From Patagioenas fasciata (taxonomy: Eukaryota; Chordata; Aves; Columbiformes; Columbidae): 64,000 nt of DNA. Below, piece after piece: positions 39,511 to 50,820 of the stretch. The notes beneath the pieces were generated by a model. It was not told where the DNA came from. It searched no databases and saw nothing but the letters and a program-made list of their open reading frames with translations. Location: contig NC_092520.1 of assembly GCF_037038585.1 (NCBI RefSeq), positions 13,957,001 through 14,021,000 of the forward strand. Direction: 5' to 3'. The translations under genes were made by a program, and so were the position numbers. The number at the start of each line of letters is the position of its first letter. The stretch's first letter is position 1.

Positions 39511-42500
39511 TGTTTTTAGTATCTTTATTTATCTATTTCCCAAGTCTATGTGATTTTTCATTTCAGAATAAAATATTACAGTGACAGGAAAAAGTTCAAC
39601 ATCACTAAATAGAATTCTCTCATTATTCCATAAGCAGCAAAATCACAACTTTTCAGTGGACATCTCTTGAAGCATAGCACCCTGCAATCAATGCCTAGAT
39701 GAAGCCATTTGTCAGTTATATTCACAAATAAAATTATGTTCAAGTTATGAATAATGACCATGTAGCAAGATACATTCTATCAATCTCCTGCACAAATTTA
39801 GTGATATGAGTGTCACATAGAAATAAAAGGTGTGAGCCAGCAGATTGGAGCCATGTGTTCATTCAGATGTCTATTCAAACTCTACTTTTCAAGGAAAACT
39901 ATCAATACTTTGCAAGATTAATTGCAGAGACATTGAGATCACTTTTTTGTCATGCTGACTAATATTTTCTTATTTTCCTGTTATCACCCACCTGATTGTT
40001 TCCATCTGCTCTCTTGTCTGATACACCGACTGGAAACTCATTGTGCAGATTGTGGGTTTTATTCTGCATTAATACCAACCCTGGCACAAAGAAGGTGCTC
40101 TTAGACAACTAGTTTCGATGAGTACTGTGATAGCACTGACAATCTGATCAATTTTGTATGATCAATTTTTTCCTAATCTGGTTATGCTAAATTTTGTATT
40201 GTTTTAAAATGTTAAGAATTTTACTGATACAAAAGAAATATATTTTTCTCTGTAACTTTTCAAAGCAGTGCACTTCAGATGATGAAAATGAAAGGATGCT
40301 GATGGAGTCTGACGGTGCAGAAGACAGAAACACTTGATTAAGGAAAAAATATTTCCTATATTAGCATTCAAGCAAAAAAAAAAAAAAAAAGAAGGGAAAA
40401 ATGACTTAAGGAGAGTAATTAAACACTTTGCCAGCATCCTTTGAAACACCTAGGCCTACATCCAACAAAACTCACAACCATCTGCTTGGTTTCAGTCAGC
40501 TCTTACACCACTGAAAGCTGTGTACAAGTCAGTCCATGAAGTTAAGCACGTGCTTAAGTGTTCTACTTGCAAGGTTACAGGGTCTTACTCAAATATGGAA
40601 TGAAATTACGTCACTCAGGTCCTGCAGAATGTGAACCCAAGTCATTGCCTCCTGCTGGGCTGGAAGTCAAGCTCATTCATGTGGCTGTAATGGCCAGCAT
40701 TCAGGAATGCATTTGTCGTAAACCGTGGTGTAAACGTAATTTCTCAGCTGAAGACAGGTCCTTCTCACTATCAGAACTCAGTTCTTGAGATTTTTCTCCA
40801 TGGATGGCCATGAAGTACATTTAGTCATGTAATTATTCCAAGTAGCTTTTAAACTGCTGATCTTTGCAAGTCTGATTATACCTGATTTGGAAAAGTAAAA
40901 AAGTATAAAGTCGTTGTTTTGCCTCAGGTCATTTGTGCTCTAATTGACCATTACCTAATCAGAAACATATATCTATTATTACTGATGTTATAAATCTTCC
41001 TTTTTTTTTTTTTTCTTTTCAACTGGAAAGGAAAGAAAATCTAGCTAGAGTATGTCTCCTTCAGAATACTGGCATTTCCAAATGACCTAGTGCCCAGTTT
41101 CGAGGTGGCTTTTCCTTGTGTACTTAAAGCTCTACTTAGGTTTAGATTTGAATTGTTTGCATCAGGACCATTGAGTTATTTAATCTAGAAAGGATTTGGA
41201 GTAGACGATCAGTTTTCTGTACGTTGTGAGCAACCGATCGTTAAAGATGGTGTGATAGTCAAACCCAAAAGTCAGAATCTGGAAACATTTGGATTTTATC
41301 CTCCTGTTAAAGGAAGAGGGCATGTGTGAGACAGATTGATGCCAATAAAAACAATGAATCTCTGGCAAGAGAGCTATTTGAAAAATAGTTTCCTTGGAAA
41401 CTGCTTTATACTTCATACATGCTATCTTTGAGATAACAGCCTTTTCTTATCAAAACATTCACATGGCAGCAAGTACCTGTTTGTACTTTCCCCCTCAGTT
41501 TCAGGGGAAAAGAAAGGTTACAAAAAATTGATCAGTTCTGAATATTTTCTTTTTCTTCCAACCTGTTTTTCCTAGTGCAGTTATTTTCCCTCCCAAAAGG
41601 AAACGCATGAAGCTTTATGTATGCCAGTCCTGCTGCTTAACTCATGGTGCTGATGAAAGTTAACATTTAAAGGCTGAGATATGATTTACTGTCTCTGAAA
41701 ACAGTGTTTCATGATTGGGAAATGCCACAGAACTTGTTTCCAGTGCTTGATAGAGTCTTCTGCATTTAAAACAATGATTGACGTGATAATTATGTCCCAA
41801 GTTTTATTTTCTCATGGTGACAATTGATACCAACTTTGTTTTTCTAAAGCATTTTCTTTGAACCCCAAGAAATACATCAATGCAGTTCAATGAATTGTGA
41901 ACCCTGAAAGACAATAAAACTTTCCTAGAGAAAATGGAGGCAGAAATATCTTCTGGGTACTTTTGTTTTAAATGTATGGTCACTTGACTGCTTTATTATA
42001 TTTATGAAGTTTTGAACATGTACTTGCTTTAGGAGTCTGGCATATGTTATTATGGCCTCAAATTTTAACAGTAAACATTGCTTTAGGTCAGAATTTACAG
42101 CATAGCTGCTACCATACATGATGCTACCTGTGCAGATCTGAAGGACTCATGCAAACTATGATGAAGTGTGAATTCAAAAAATGGTCTCAGGCGGAAGCTA
42201 CTGGAGGTTTGTAAACTAGAAGTCAACTCTACACTTGGGCTGGAATCCTTACCAGCTTCCAGCACTTCGGGGTAGTTATAGCCTGTGCACTGACGTATTA
42301 TCTGACTCACTATCTTCAACATATTTCTCCTCATAATGCTCTGTTTTCTCATATAAATGTAGCGGTTTAAAAGTTTATGGTGGGATTCATCATACCTAAT
42401 GTTAGCTATCTAAAAGTGAAATATTGTGTCTGAGATGTTTCTACTCCTTCCACAGTAAATAGTGTGGGTCAACCATCTCCAGAGGGTAATTTCCAACACC

Positions 42501-42596
42501 CTACAATGGTTGTATAGAGTCAACATGATAAGTGTCTCTCAGATATGTCTCTTTCTTTCCATTGACAAGTATTTTAGGCTCAATGACTATGTTGGA
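39511..42596. other. Non-coding stretch, poly-A run only
   Basis: AT-rich sequence with a 17-base A-run at 40374-40390 and a T-run near 41001-41014. No gene or transposon recognised. Confidence 0.45.
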
Positions 42597-42625
42597 CTCT
42601 GTTACCCTCAGTGAGGGTAACAGAG
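42597..42625. repeat. Palindrome at the 5' breakpoint of a CR1 copy
   Basis: CTCTGTTACCCTCA (42597-42610) and TGAGGGTAACAGAG (42612-42625) are perfect reverse complements separated by one base. The right arm is CR1 ORF2 sequence; the left arm is an inverted copy of it placed exactly at the truncation point. Confidence 0.9.
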
Positions 42626-42808
42626 CACTGGAACAGGCTACCCAGGGAGGTTGTGGAGTCTCCTTCCCTGGAAACATTCAAAGCCCGCCTGGACACCTTC
42701 CTGTGCGACCTCACCTAGGCATTCCTGCTCCAGCAGGGGGATTGGACTGGATGATCTTTTGAGGTCCCTTCCAATCCCAAACATACTGTGATACTGTGAT
42801 ACTGTGAT
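42611..42808 (+). mobile_element. Young CR1 LINE, 5'-truncated 3' end
   Basis: The same subfamily as the long CR1 at 29714-33331. It contains the last 35 or so codons of ORF2 ending DTFLCDLT, the 3' UTR with its stem-loop (42738-42746 with 42770-42778) and three ATACTGTG octamers ending at 42808. By eye it differs from the long copy at about four positions in 198, one of them a CpG change (CTAGGCATTCC against CTAGGCGTTCC). It is thus recent but slightly older than, or from another source copy than, the one at 3814-3958. Confidence 0.94.
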
Positions 42809-45800
42809 GCAAAAATTTTAGGCCCGAAGTGTATAGGACATAGTCCAAGGAACAGGGTGATGGTCTTGATCTCTCACACTCATTTGCAGAGGCCCTGCTT
42901 TCAGGGGGGAAAAACATCAATCCGAAAGAAAACCAAACCAAACGAAAAAGACAGTTATCCTCTTTAACAAATTACCCAAATTTTCACTTTTGCCATGGAA
43001 TCCAAATCTTCAGTTTTAAAATCAGAGTTCTATTTTGATACAGTGATCATGTCTGATCACAAAAACTGGAAGCTAAGTGCTTCTCCATCTCCTACTCACA
43101 ATAATCCATGATAATTTAGTTACTGAAATTCCTTTATGTCTACAAAAGGGAAAGCTTCCAAATAGAGTGAAAATTAAGCTAGTCAATACATGTAAACCAA
43201 ATTATGATTTACTGCATTTGAAACAGGAGGGACTTTTTATTACTACTCTTTTGGTTAGTGAACCACTGGATGGTAAGCATAAAATAATGTAACCAGTTAC
43301 AATTACAAAAGTTCAGCTGTATTGCAGTCTTTATTGGGAGTAAAAAAACTATCTGCTTACATATGAGCCAGTGGGAAAGCATCTCTAATCTTGCCAAGGA
43401 ATAGAGATGACAGTGTTTGGCTTAATCAGTCTTTATCAGTGATTTCTGTTTGCAATCCCAAAATTTCAGATGATGAATTTTCTATCTTTATTTTGTTTCA
43501 TTAGCCTCATTTCAGATTGGAGGGAAAAGAAAGAAAACAACATCTTGGTGAAACTTTGAGTCATGTAGACGTGACAGACAGCTTGGTAGCTTACTGTCTA
43601 AAAATTCAGAGAAACTTGCTAATACTGGAAAAATTGATTATGCAAATACCAGTGACTCATGCTGACCCATCTTTTCTTTGGCTTTACAGCTTTGCAGCTT
43701 CTTGTTTTTGCCTTGGTAAAGATAATCAATTAGTTCAGTCTGGATTATAGGGTTTTAACACAAGCAATTTCACTGGATGTGAAGTCTGTTGACTTGAATA
43801 TAAACTTCATACAGGTTGCATGGAAAGCTGTACAAAACTGGATTTGCCAAAGTACAAGCATGCAAGCTTTATGGAAACAATACTCTTTTGTTTATCTCAA
43901 GTTCTGTAGCTTCTAGTGATATAACTTAGTATTATTTGCCTTTGCCTGTTTTGTTAATCTTGGTGGGGCTCATTAGAAGCTTGATCCTTTATCTTTGGAG
44001 TCAGTGGAAGATTTTTCCATTTAGGTCTTCAGGAACGGAATCTAGTCTTAAAAAAACACTGTGGCCTCTCAGTTAGTTTTGTGAATGATCTTTGGGGAAA
44101 ATATACTTCTGTTTTTAATTTGTTTCTTATGTATTTATTTATATACATATTAATTTTAGGGCTTAGCCTACCTGAATGCAGGCACGTCATAAAAGTGTCT
44201 GAATGAAAGACTTCAGTCTAGCCAAGGAGTCTCAGCCCCCTCTGCAGTCACAGGAGATGGAGAGGCACCTTCGCAGTGGACTTCACATCTTAGGTTCAAA
44301 AGACTGTTTGGAGAAGCTCTCTCTTCAATGACCTTAAGGTGAACATATATTCATAAATCCTCCGGATTTGGATCTTAAATGCATTATTTGAATGTTACTA
44401 TAGCCATGTTGTGACAAGTGTGGAATGAGTGTTTTTCTGCACCAATTTGGAAACAACCATTTAAGGTCTCACGCCCTACTGCTGTGATCTGCGTAAGACA
44501 CAGAAATCTCAGTCTCTGTTATTCCGTAACTCTAATTTCTCTGACTTTGTTAAGGATAGAGGGGAATTGATTGCTCCCTTTTGTTCTCAGAAACTTTCCA
44601 GTTCAAACATCCCTTGTGTGATAATTTAGAAAAGCATTTGTGTACAGGCCTATGTTTCCTTGGCTTCAGCGTGACGCAAGTCCAAACTTGGGTTTAAGTA
44701 TTTAAATAAGTTCCTGCATATGGTCCATACATTCTTTCCAGAATGAAATGAAAGCCTTAAAATGTAGTCATGAAGAAAGGAAGTAAATGAACTCCAGTTC
44801 TTAGACGCTGCTGAGTATTTCCGTACTGCCTCATTTTCTCCTGCTGTCCTGTTAGTTACTGAGCTGTTTATGCAAATTGTGAGTGCTCCAGCCAGGGAAT
44901 GTGAGAAGAGCTGCCTTTATAGCTTGGAGATGAAGGCACTTATCTGAGCTGAGGGTAGTCCTCTTTCACATTCCTGCTGTCGGCAAGAATACCCTGTGTT
45001 CCCTCCTCATTTTGACCATAAATTTAATCTTCATTATGGGGTCTTTTTTTTTTCTGAGGAAATTTTCTTGAGGAAAAAGAATAGCCTGGTTAATTGTAAT
45101 TTTCTATTGGAAAAAAAAATGCAAGACAATTCCCAAATCTAGATATAAGGACACCTAGTCAAGAGAAGCAACAGAACCAATCTGATAATGTAAGCTTTCT
45201 ACAATATTCTGGAAACTCTGATCTTCCCTTGAGTGCTCTATGTATTTTAATAAAAGACATCATTTCATCGAGTAGTTGGAATGTTAAATCCTCATAGGCT
45301 TTAGCATGCAAGTTAAAGAAAAAAAAAGACATAGTAAAAATTGGCAAATGCCTAGCACAGCTGCATTATTGCCTATAAAACTGAGAACGTAACAAACTTT
45401 TATACAGGGTAAATGAGATAGATAAACCCATACAGTATGCCTTCCAAAAATTATTTTAATTCATCATCAATAATGAGAAAAGTGTCTAAATACCTTAAAG
45501 GGACATTTCAAATTTATGTGGTTTGACACTTAAGAAATTTAGAAACATCCAAAGTAGTATGAAAATAACAGGTCTGGGGGGTTAACAAAAAAGCACAGCA
45601 ATCTTCAGTATAATTCTCAGTCAGGCAAGATTTATTTTGAAAGAAAAACTTCAAACAAAATGCCAATTTAAGGAAGGCAATGATTTCATTTTAGAATATA
45701 AACAAAATCAACAACCAGGAAAGAAAAGGCATGAGGAGAGGAAAATTGCATTTTGTTAGTGGCTTAAAATGTCAACTTCTGCTCTGTCAGCTCCTGATCA

Positions 45801-47708
45801 TAGTTCAAGATTCAGATAGCACCAAAATGTGCCTTGCAGCCTGCAGTGGCTAAGAACTTTACTGTATGCTATATTTGTATAGGTTATAACAATTTAATTT
45901 GAATTTGTTTCCAAGGAGATATTTCTTTGTTACTTTATTGCTGTTTTATTTGCTACTTCCTTCGAACCTTAGTATTTTAACTAATGACTTCATCCTGAAA
46001 GATACCAAATGTTCTGGTCTCTCCCCAAGGAAGAAGTTTTTAACATGCTTCAGCATGAAATTAACAGAATTTCAGGACAAATATCTAAAGCATATCTAAC
46101 TTCAGTTGTATGTGTCTGCCATTTTCTGCTACTTCTTTTTTAACAAATCTCCTAATATCTCCTAGTAATATTTTACATAAATCACACACACTATATATAA
46201 TTCTATAGTTTTTTTGTGCACCAACATGCTTGAGACTATAAAAAGTATACTGCAGGACAAGACATTTTACCCTCTACAATCTAAGAGACTGTACTATGTG
46301 CCGTTCTCTATCAACAATATTTCATTTGACTTATTTTAAGAAGAGTCTTGTCTTCAGTACCTCTGTGTCTATGTCCCTGTTTGATTTTCATCTACCTCAG
46401 AACACTGGTCCTTGGTTTGTACTCAAACCACTCGCTTTTTTTTTTTCTCTCACCTCCAGACAAGTTGAATATACTCTCTATTACTACCATGTGAATTTTC
46501 CCTTTTCTGTTTCCATTGTAAACTCTCTTCAAACAATTAATTGTGACACTTCTGACATTTCTGAGACATTGTTGACATTTCTAATGACTTCTTCTTGCCT
46601 GCATCAAAGAGCATAGTCCAGTTTCATGGCCTGTGACCTTTCAGGTGCTTTAACACTCCTGATGATTATTGCAGTCTTGATTTCATTGATTTTCCTGATT
46701 GCATTCTGTTTTGTCAGCTTTTGCAACTCCATCACCTCCAATGTCTCTTATTATTGCTTGAAATGACCATGGAGGTGACCTCCAATACTGTAATGTCAGC
46801 CTCCTCAAGTCCATTCAGAATGCTAATGGACAGTCTCTTTGCTATCACAGAAGACTTGAGCTTGTTGGAAAATGGTGCAAACACCTTCCACAGGAAACTG
46901 CAACTTGAAAAGAACTAAGCCCCATTATCTTCAAATATTTTGACAAAAAGTTTTTCAAAAATTTTTTTTACATTCTTAGTTTTGTTAAATCCAAATGAGG
47001 AAAGGACATACTTTCATTTTAAAATTTCTACCTCAGTCTGAAAGAGATCGAAAGGAAGATGGGATGGTAAAATATCATTCAGTTCAACTTAGAATCAGAA
47101 AACTTTTTATTTGTCATCTTTAACAGTGTCACAAAACACACAAAATATTCCTACAAGAGTGAATGTTCCTAGGCCCTCCATAAACACTACAACAACAAAG
47201 CAAACTAAGCAACCAAAATGGCAGCTGCTACCTTAATCCCTTCTGCTTGGAATATATCTGTTATACATGACCCTCTCTTAGACTGTGTCCTCTCTGGGAC
47301 ATAGGTTACTTTTGTGTTTGTCTGACATCCAGAGGAGCTAGTCCATAACTGGAATAGCGATTTTTGGTCATGAATTCAATATACTTTTAGAACAACATAG
47401 TCTGTTTCTCTTCTCTCCTTCTATATATCCTGTCCAGATTTTCCATGTTAATTTTTCTTTTCTCCTCACATCCTTGCCTTCACGGTTTCCTTTTTGCCTA
47501 GAGTTAACTCTTCCACATACCTAGCAAGAACTATCTAATATACCTTTTGTCCTATCTGTCCTGAAAAGTCAGTCGCTACGTTAGACCTTACAAAAGAAAG
47601 TCTAGCAAACTAGAAAGGATCAGGCTGCTTCTTCTCTGGACAAACATTTTTCAATGTTATTAGGCTTTCCCTTGTAACAGGCCTTTCTCTTTTACCTTGC
47701 TACCCCAG

Positions 47709-47798
47709 AGGAGACTGGTCTTGTGAAGGAGAGGGATCAAGATGGATTCTGCTGCTGCACTGAGTTCTGGCAACCTCACATTCCACGAGACAACAGAG
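47709..47798 (+). other. Exon-like segment, unconfirmed
   Basis: A 90-base segment is preceded by a pyrimidine-rich tract ending CTACCCCAG and followed by GTAGGT, so it has acceptor-like and donor-like edges. An ATG at 47742-47744 in a good context (A at -3, G at +4) opens a 19-codon frame that reaches the donor in phase 0, reading MDSAAALSSGNLTFHETTE. I do not recognise this peptide. Such coincidences occur by chance in 64 kb, so the evidence is weak without transcript or conservation data. Confidence 0.15.
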
Positions 47799-49460
47799 GT
47801 AGGTAGGAAAACACTTCACAACCAAAGGAGGACACTGACAATAAGCCATTTTTGAAGTAGGAAGCTATAAATAAATTGTGCTCCTGGAAGTAAGAAGCTG
47901 GTTTTCACCACCAGTGAACTTTATGGAATATCTGTGAAGTACAGTCATGCATTTTTCTTGTGGGAAACAAGGAATGCAGAAGAGGAATGCCCATATTTTC
48001 AGCTGTGCCCATCTGGATATTTTTTAAATCTCTTTCTGTGCATGTATCAGATTTCACATATATTTTAGGCATTTTTCAGAGGTTCTGGGTAGAGGGTTGC
48101 TTGGCTTAAGAAGAGTTACACAAATCTCTGGGAGTCAGACTGCTTTCATCTCTAGACAATATTCAAAAATTGGTGGCTGCTTTAGAAAATTTACAATTAT
48201 GTCACCTGTTCACAGAAGCCCGGGGTACTGCAAACTATGTAATCCTGGTCCACCACTCTACTTTCAGCTGCCCTATCTCCTTCACAGCAGCTTTGCTTTT
48301 TCTTTCATTGCTTTTCAAGTTAGAAAGCATATTAGTAAAGTGTGGTGGGTTTTATTGCTGTTTTATATATATACAATGTTATTACTCTGGCCTCTTAGAG
48401 GAGAAGACACCAGAAATGCTTTGTACAGACCCATGCATGTTCAATACAATACATACTAATGAAGGAAATAGACTAAATAACACTTTAGAAAGCTGAGGCA
48501 CTAAACATATAAATACGTTCTGTTTATATCTTTCATGCTGACCTCTGGCGAATGAATATGCAACATCACTTTTTCTCAGAGGTGGACTTGTCATGAGATA
48601 GGGACAAATGCTTTCATGTCTGTCAGTTACAGAGGCACTTCACGGGGCTTCATCAGTGATTCTGAATGGAGAAGGCAAGAGCTGGTGCCGTGTCTGTCTT
48701 CCTCAATAAATAAAGACAACTAGTGACATGAAGCAGAAGTTCAGCCTTTACAGAAAAGTACTGGGGACCATGTGAGGTTGTTTGGAACTAATGCTGATCA
48801 CTGGATAATTCAGAAATGATGATGAAAAGCCCATGACATGCCTGAGAGATAAATGAATCAGAGATGAGAGCTGGAAGAGACATACTATGCCAATTTGTCC
48901 ATAGCCAGTTGCCAGGGCAAGATTGTTTCTTGCACAAACACAGTGAAAAGAGACTGGAGAACTTCTAGGCTGGATAAAAAGAGGGGTGTGTTTTTTTTTT
49001 TTTTTTTTCTAAAAATGATGTTGCTCAAAAGGTGAGTTTGTGAGACTTACAGCTCAATACATATTTAGCCTCACCCTCACCACTAAAAATGTACCTTACT
49101 CTGTACTTTTTAATCCATTTTATGATTCAAGACAATACATATTTTCTTTCCTTTTTTTAAGTTTTCACTTTCTAAGTGTTTGTTGTCATGGCTTTATTCA
49201 AAGATTTTGAAAAAGTCAAATATTATTTCTTTTTTTCACTCAGTAATTTCCATGCAGAATAGAGGCTGTATTGTACTATTTATTGTACAGGTAAAGACGT
49301 TTTTACACTTGGTGAAATATAAGTAGTGATGGTGATGGGCTGATGAAGTGAAAACTGCAATTTGTACCTGACAGGGAAAAAATAATCCTGCTTTAAATAT
49401 TATTGCAGGACAATAATTTTACAAGACTTTTAGCTTATGAAGAGTCTTTTAAAATTATTA

Positions 49461-49500
49461 GAATCACAGAATCATTCTATGACTCATTCTATGAATCATT
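49461..49500. repeat. Orphan CR1-tail-like octamers
   Basis: GAATCACAGAATCA is followed by TTCTATGACTCATTCTATGA, that is, tail-like octamers in both orientations with no CR1 body beside them. It may be the last trace of an extremely truncated insertion, or a small local duplication. Confidence 0.3.
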
Positions 49501-50429
49501 GGCTCTTTATTCACAAAAATGTTTACAAAGTTATGTTTCCGTCTCCTGCTTTCTAGTCACACACAGAGACCAGCAGCCTGGAATCTCTTTACCTGTTTCC
49601 TCCCACAGACTTTTCTTTCCAGCAAAAGCCACATAAATTGTTAGAATCTCAGCTAAAATAAAGTGCCTCAGCTGATTTTCATTAATCTGTGACTATACTG
49701 ATGCATTCAAACAATTTCTGAGTATTACAGAAGTACGATTTTTCCTTACAACACTAATGGTGTCTAGGTTTTTTCATGTAGCTCTTCTGTATTTCTGCTC
49801 ACCCAGTTAGGGTGGGAAATCAAGAGCTTCCAGTCTAAAAACCTGTCACATACTACCTGTTACAAGGAACAGGAATTGTCTGTTATAGGAAAATTAACAG
49901 TGTGTTTTTGTGTTGGTGACTAATTCTCAAATTGATCTGGTCTAATGTAAATGCCTTCAGAATCGTGTATCCAGAAGAGTCTTTGTATATATTTAACTTA
50001 AAGCGTTTGAGTAGTGTTATTTACAGCCTGTTGGAGGAAGACCAAACCAGGTTTTTACCTTCATGTGCTTTATTTGTCTGCTTACTGTTCTGAGACACAA
50101 AGAATTAAAGAAATTAATTTTTCATGTGCATTTCCAAATCTGATTTGATTTCAATTACAAATAAAAGCCACAAATTTGAAATTCCTCATGAAGGGGATTT
50201 GGTTTAAAGGCTGAATAGATGAAGATGGTATTAGAGTCTGGCAGAAAGCAAATGCAATTTTATCAAAAATTTGGGGAAATGCACTCTCTTCCTCTATGTA
50301 CACACACCGAAGTAACAAGATCCAATGAAACAAAGTTTTAGTGCATCTTTTTTTTTCAAACAACTCAGTATTTATTTTTTTTTTTTCTTTCTATCTCAAC
50401 TATCCCGTAGGTTTTATTTGTTCTTATTT

Positions 50430-50820
50430 ACATCAGTAGGACCGGTGAACCGGGAGGTAGTGGTCTTTGGTTCATTCATTTCTAAGCACCACTGCTTTCA
50501 AAAAAAGGCTAACAAATTGAAGGTAATTCAGAGAAGAGCAACAAAAATAATCGAGGGAGTCAGGAGTGGTTGACTTATGAAGAATGGTCTAAGTAGATGA
50601 ATGAGTTTGGCTTGGCAGAGGGGACAGGATAACACATCACAATATTGACATGAGGCAGGTGAGAGAAATCACACAGTGCAGCAGACAGGGTTTTAACTAG
50701 GAGTGATGGGATGGTATTGCAAGAGCACTTTTTCTGTGGAATAGTGTCCCAAGGAATGTGGTTGAAGCCTTGTCACTTGAGTCATTTGGCGCTGGAGATG
50801 ACAAAACACTCACAAGAAAG
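50430..50820 (+). mobile_element. Ancient CR1-like LINE relic
   Basis: The plus-strand frame near 50510-50570 reads KLKVIQRRATKIIEGVRSG, matching [19 protein letters not shown] of the intact ORF2 in this window. Further on, TTATGAAGAATGGTCTAAG and CCAAGGAATGTGGTTGAAGC match the later parts of the same C-terminal region in order (the latter corresponds to LPREVVES). The sequence is highly diverged and shifted in frame. It is an old amniote CR1 copy, not of the young subfamily. Confidence 0.65.

Larger units (their letters stand above)
42809..50429. other. Long non-coding stretch with one exon-like segment
   Basis: AT-rich sequence with no convincing gene. It contains a T-run at 48991-49008, a small orphan octamer cluster at 49461-49500 and the weak exon candidate at 47709-47798, listed separately. 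Open frames such as 46296-46616 and 48097-48459 show no known domain and overlap frames in other phases. Confidence 0.45.
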
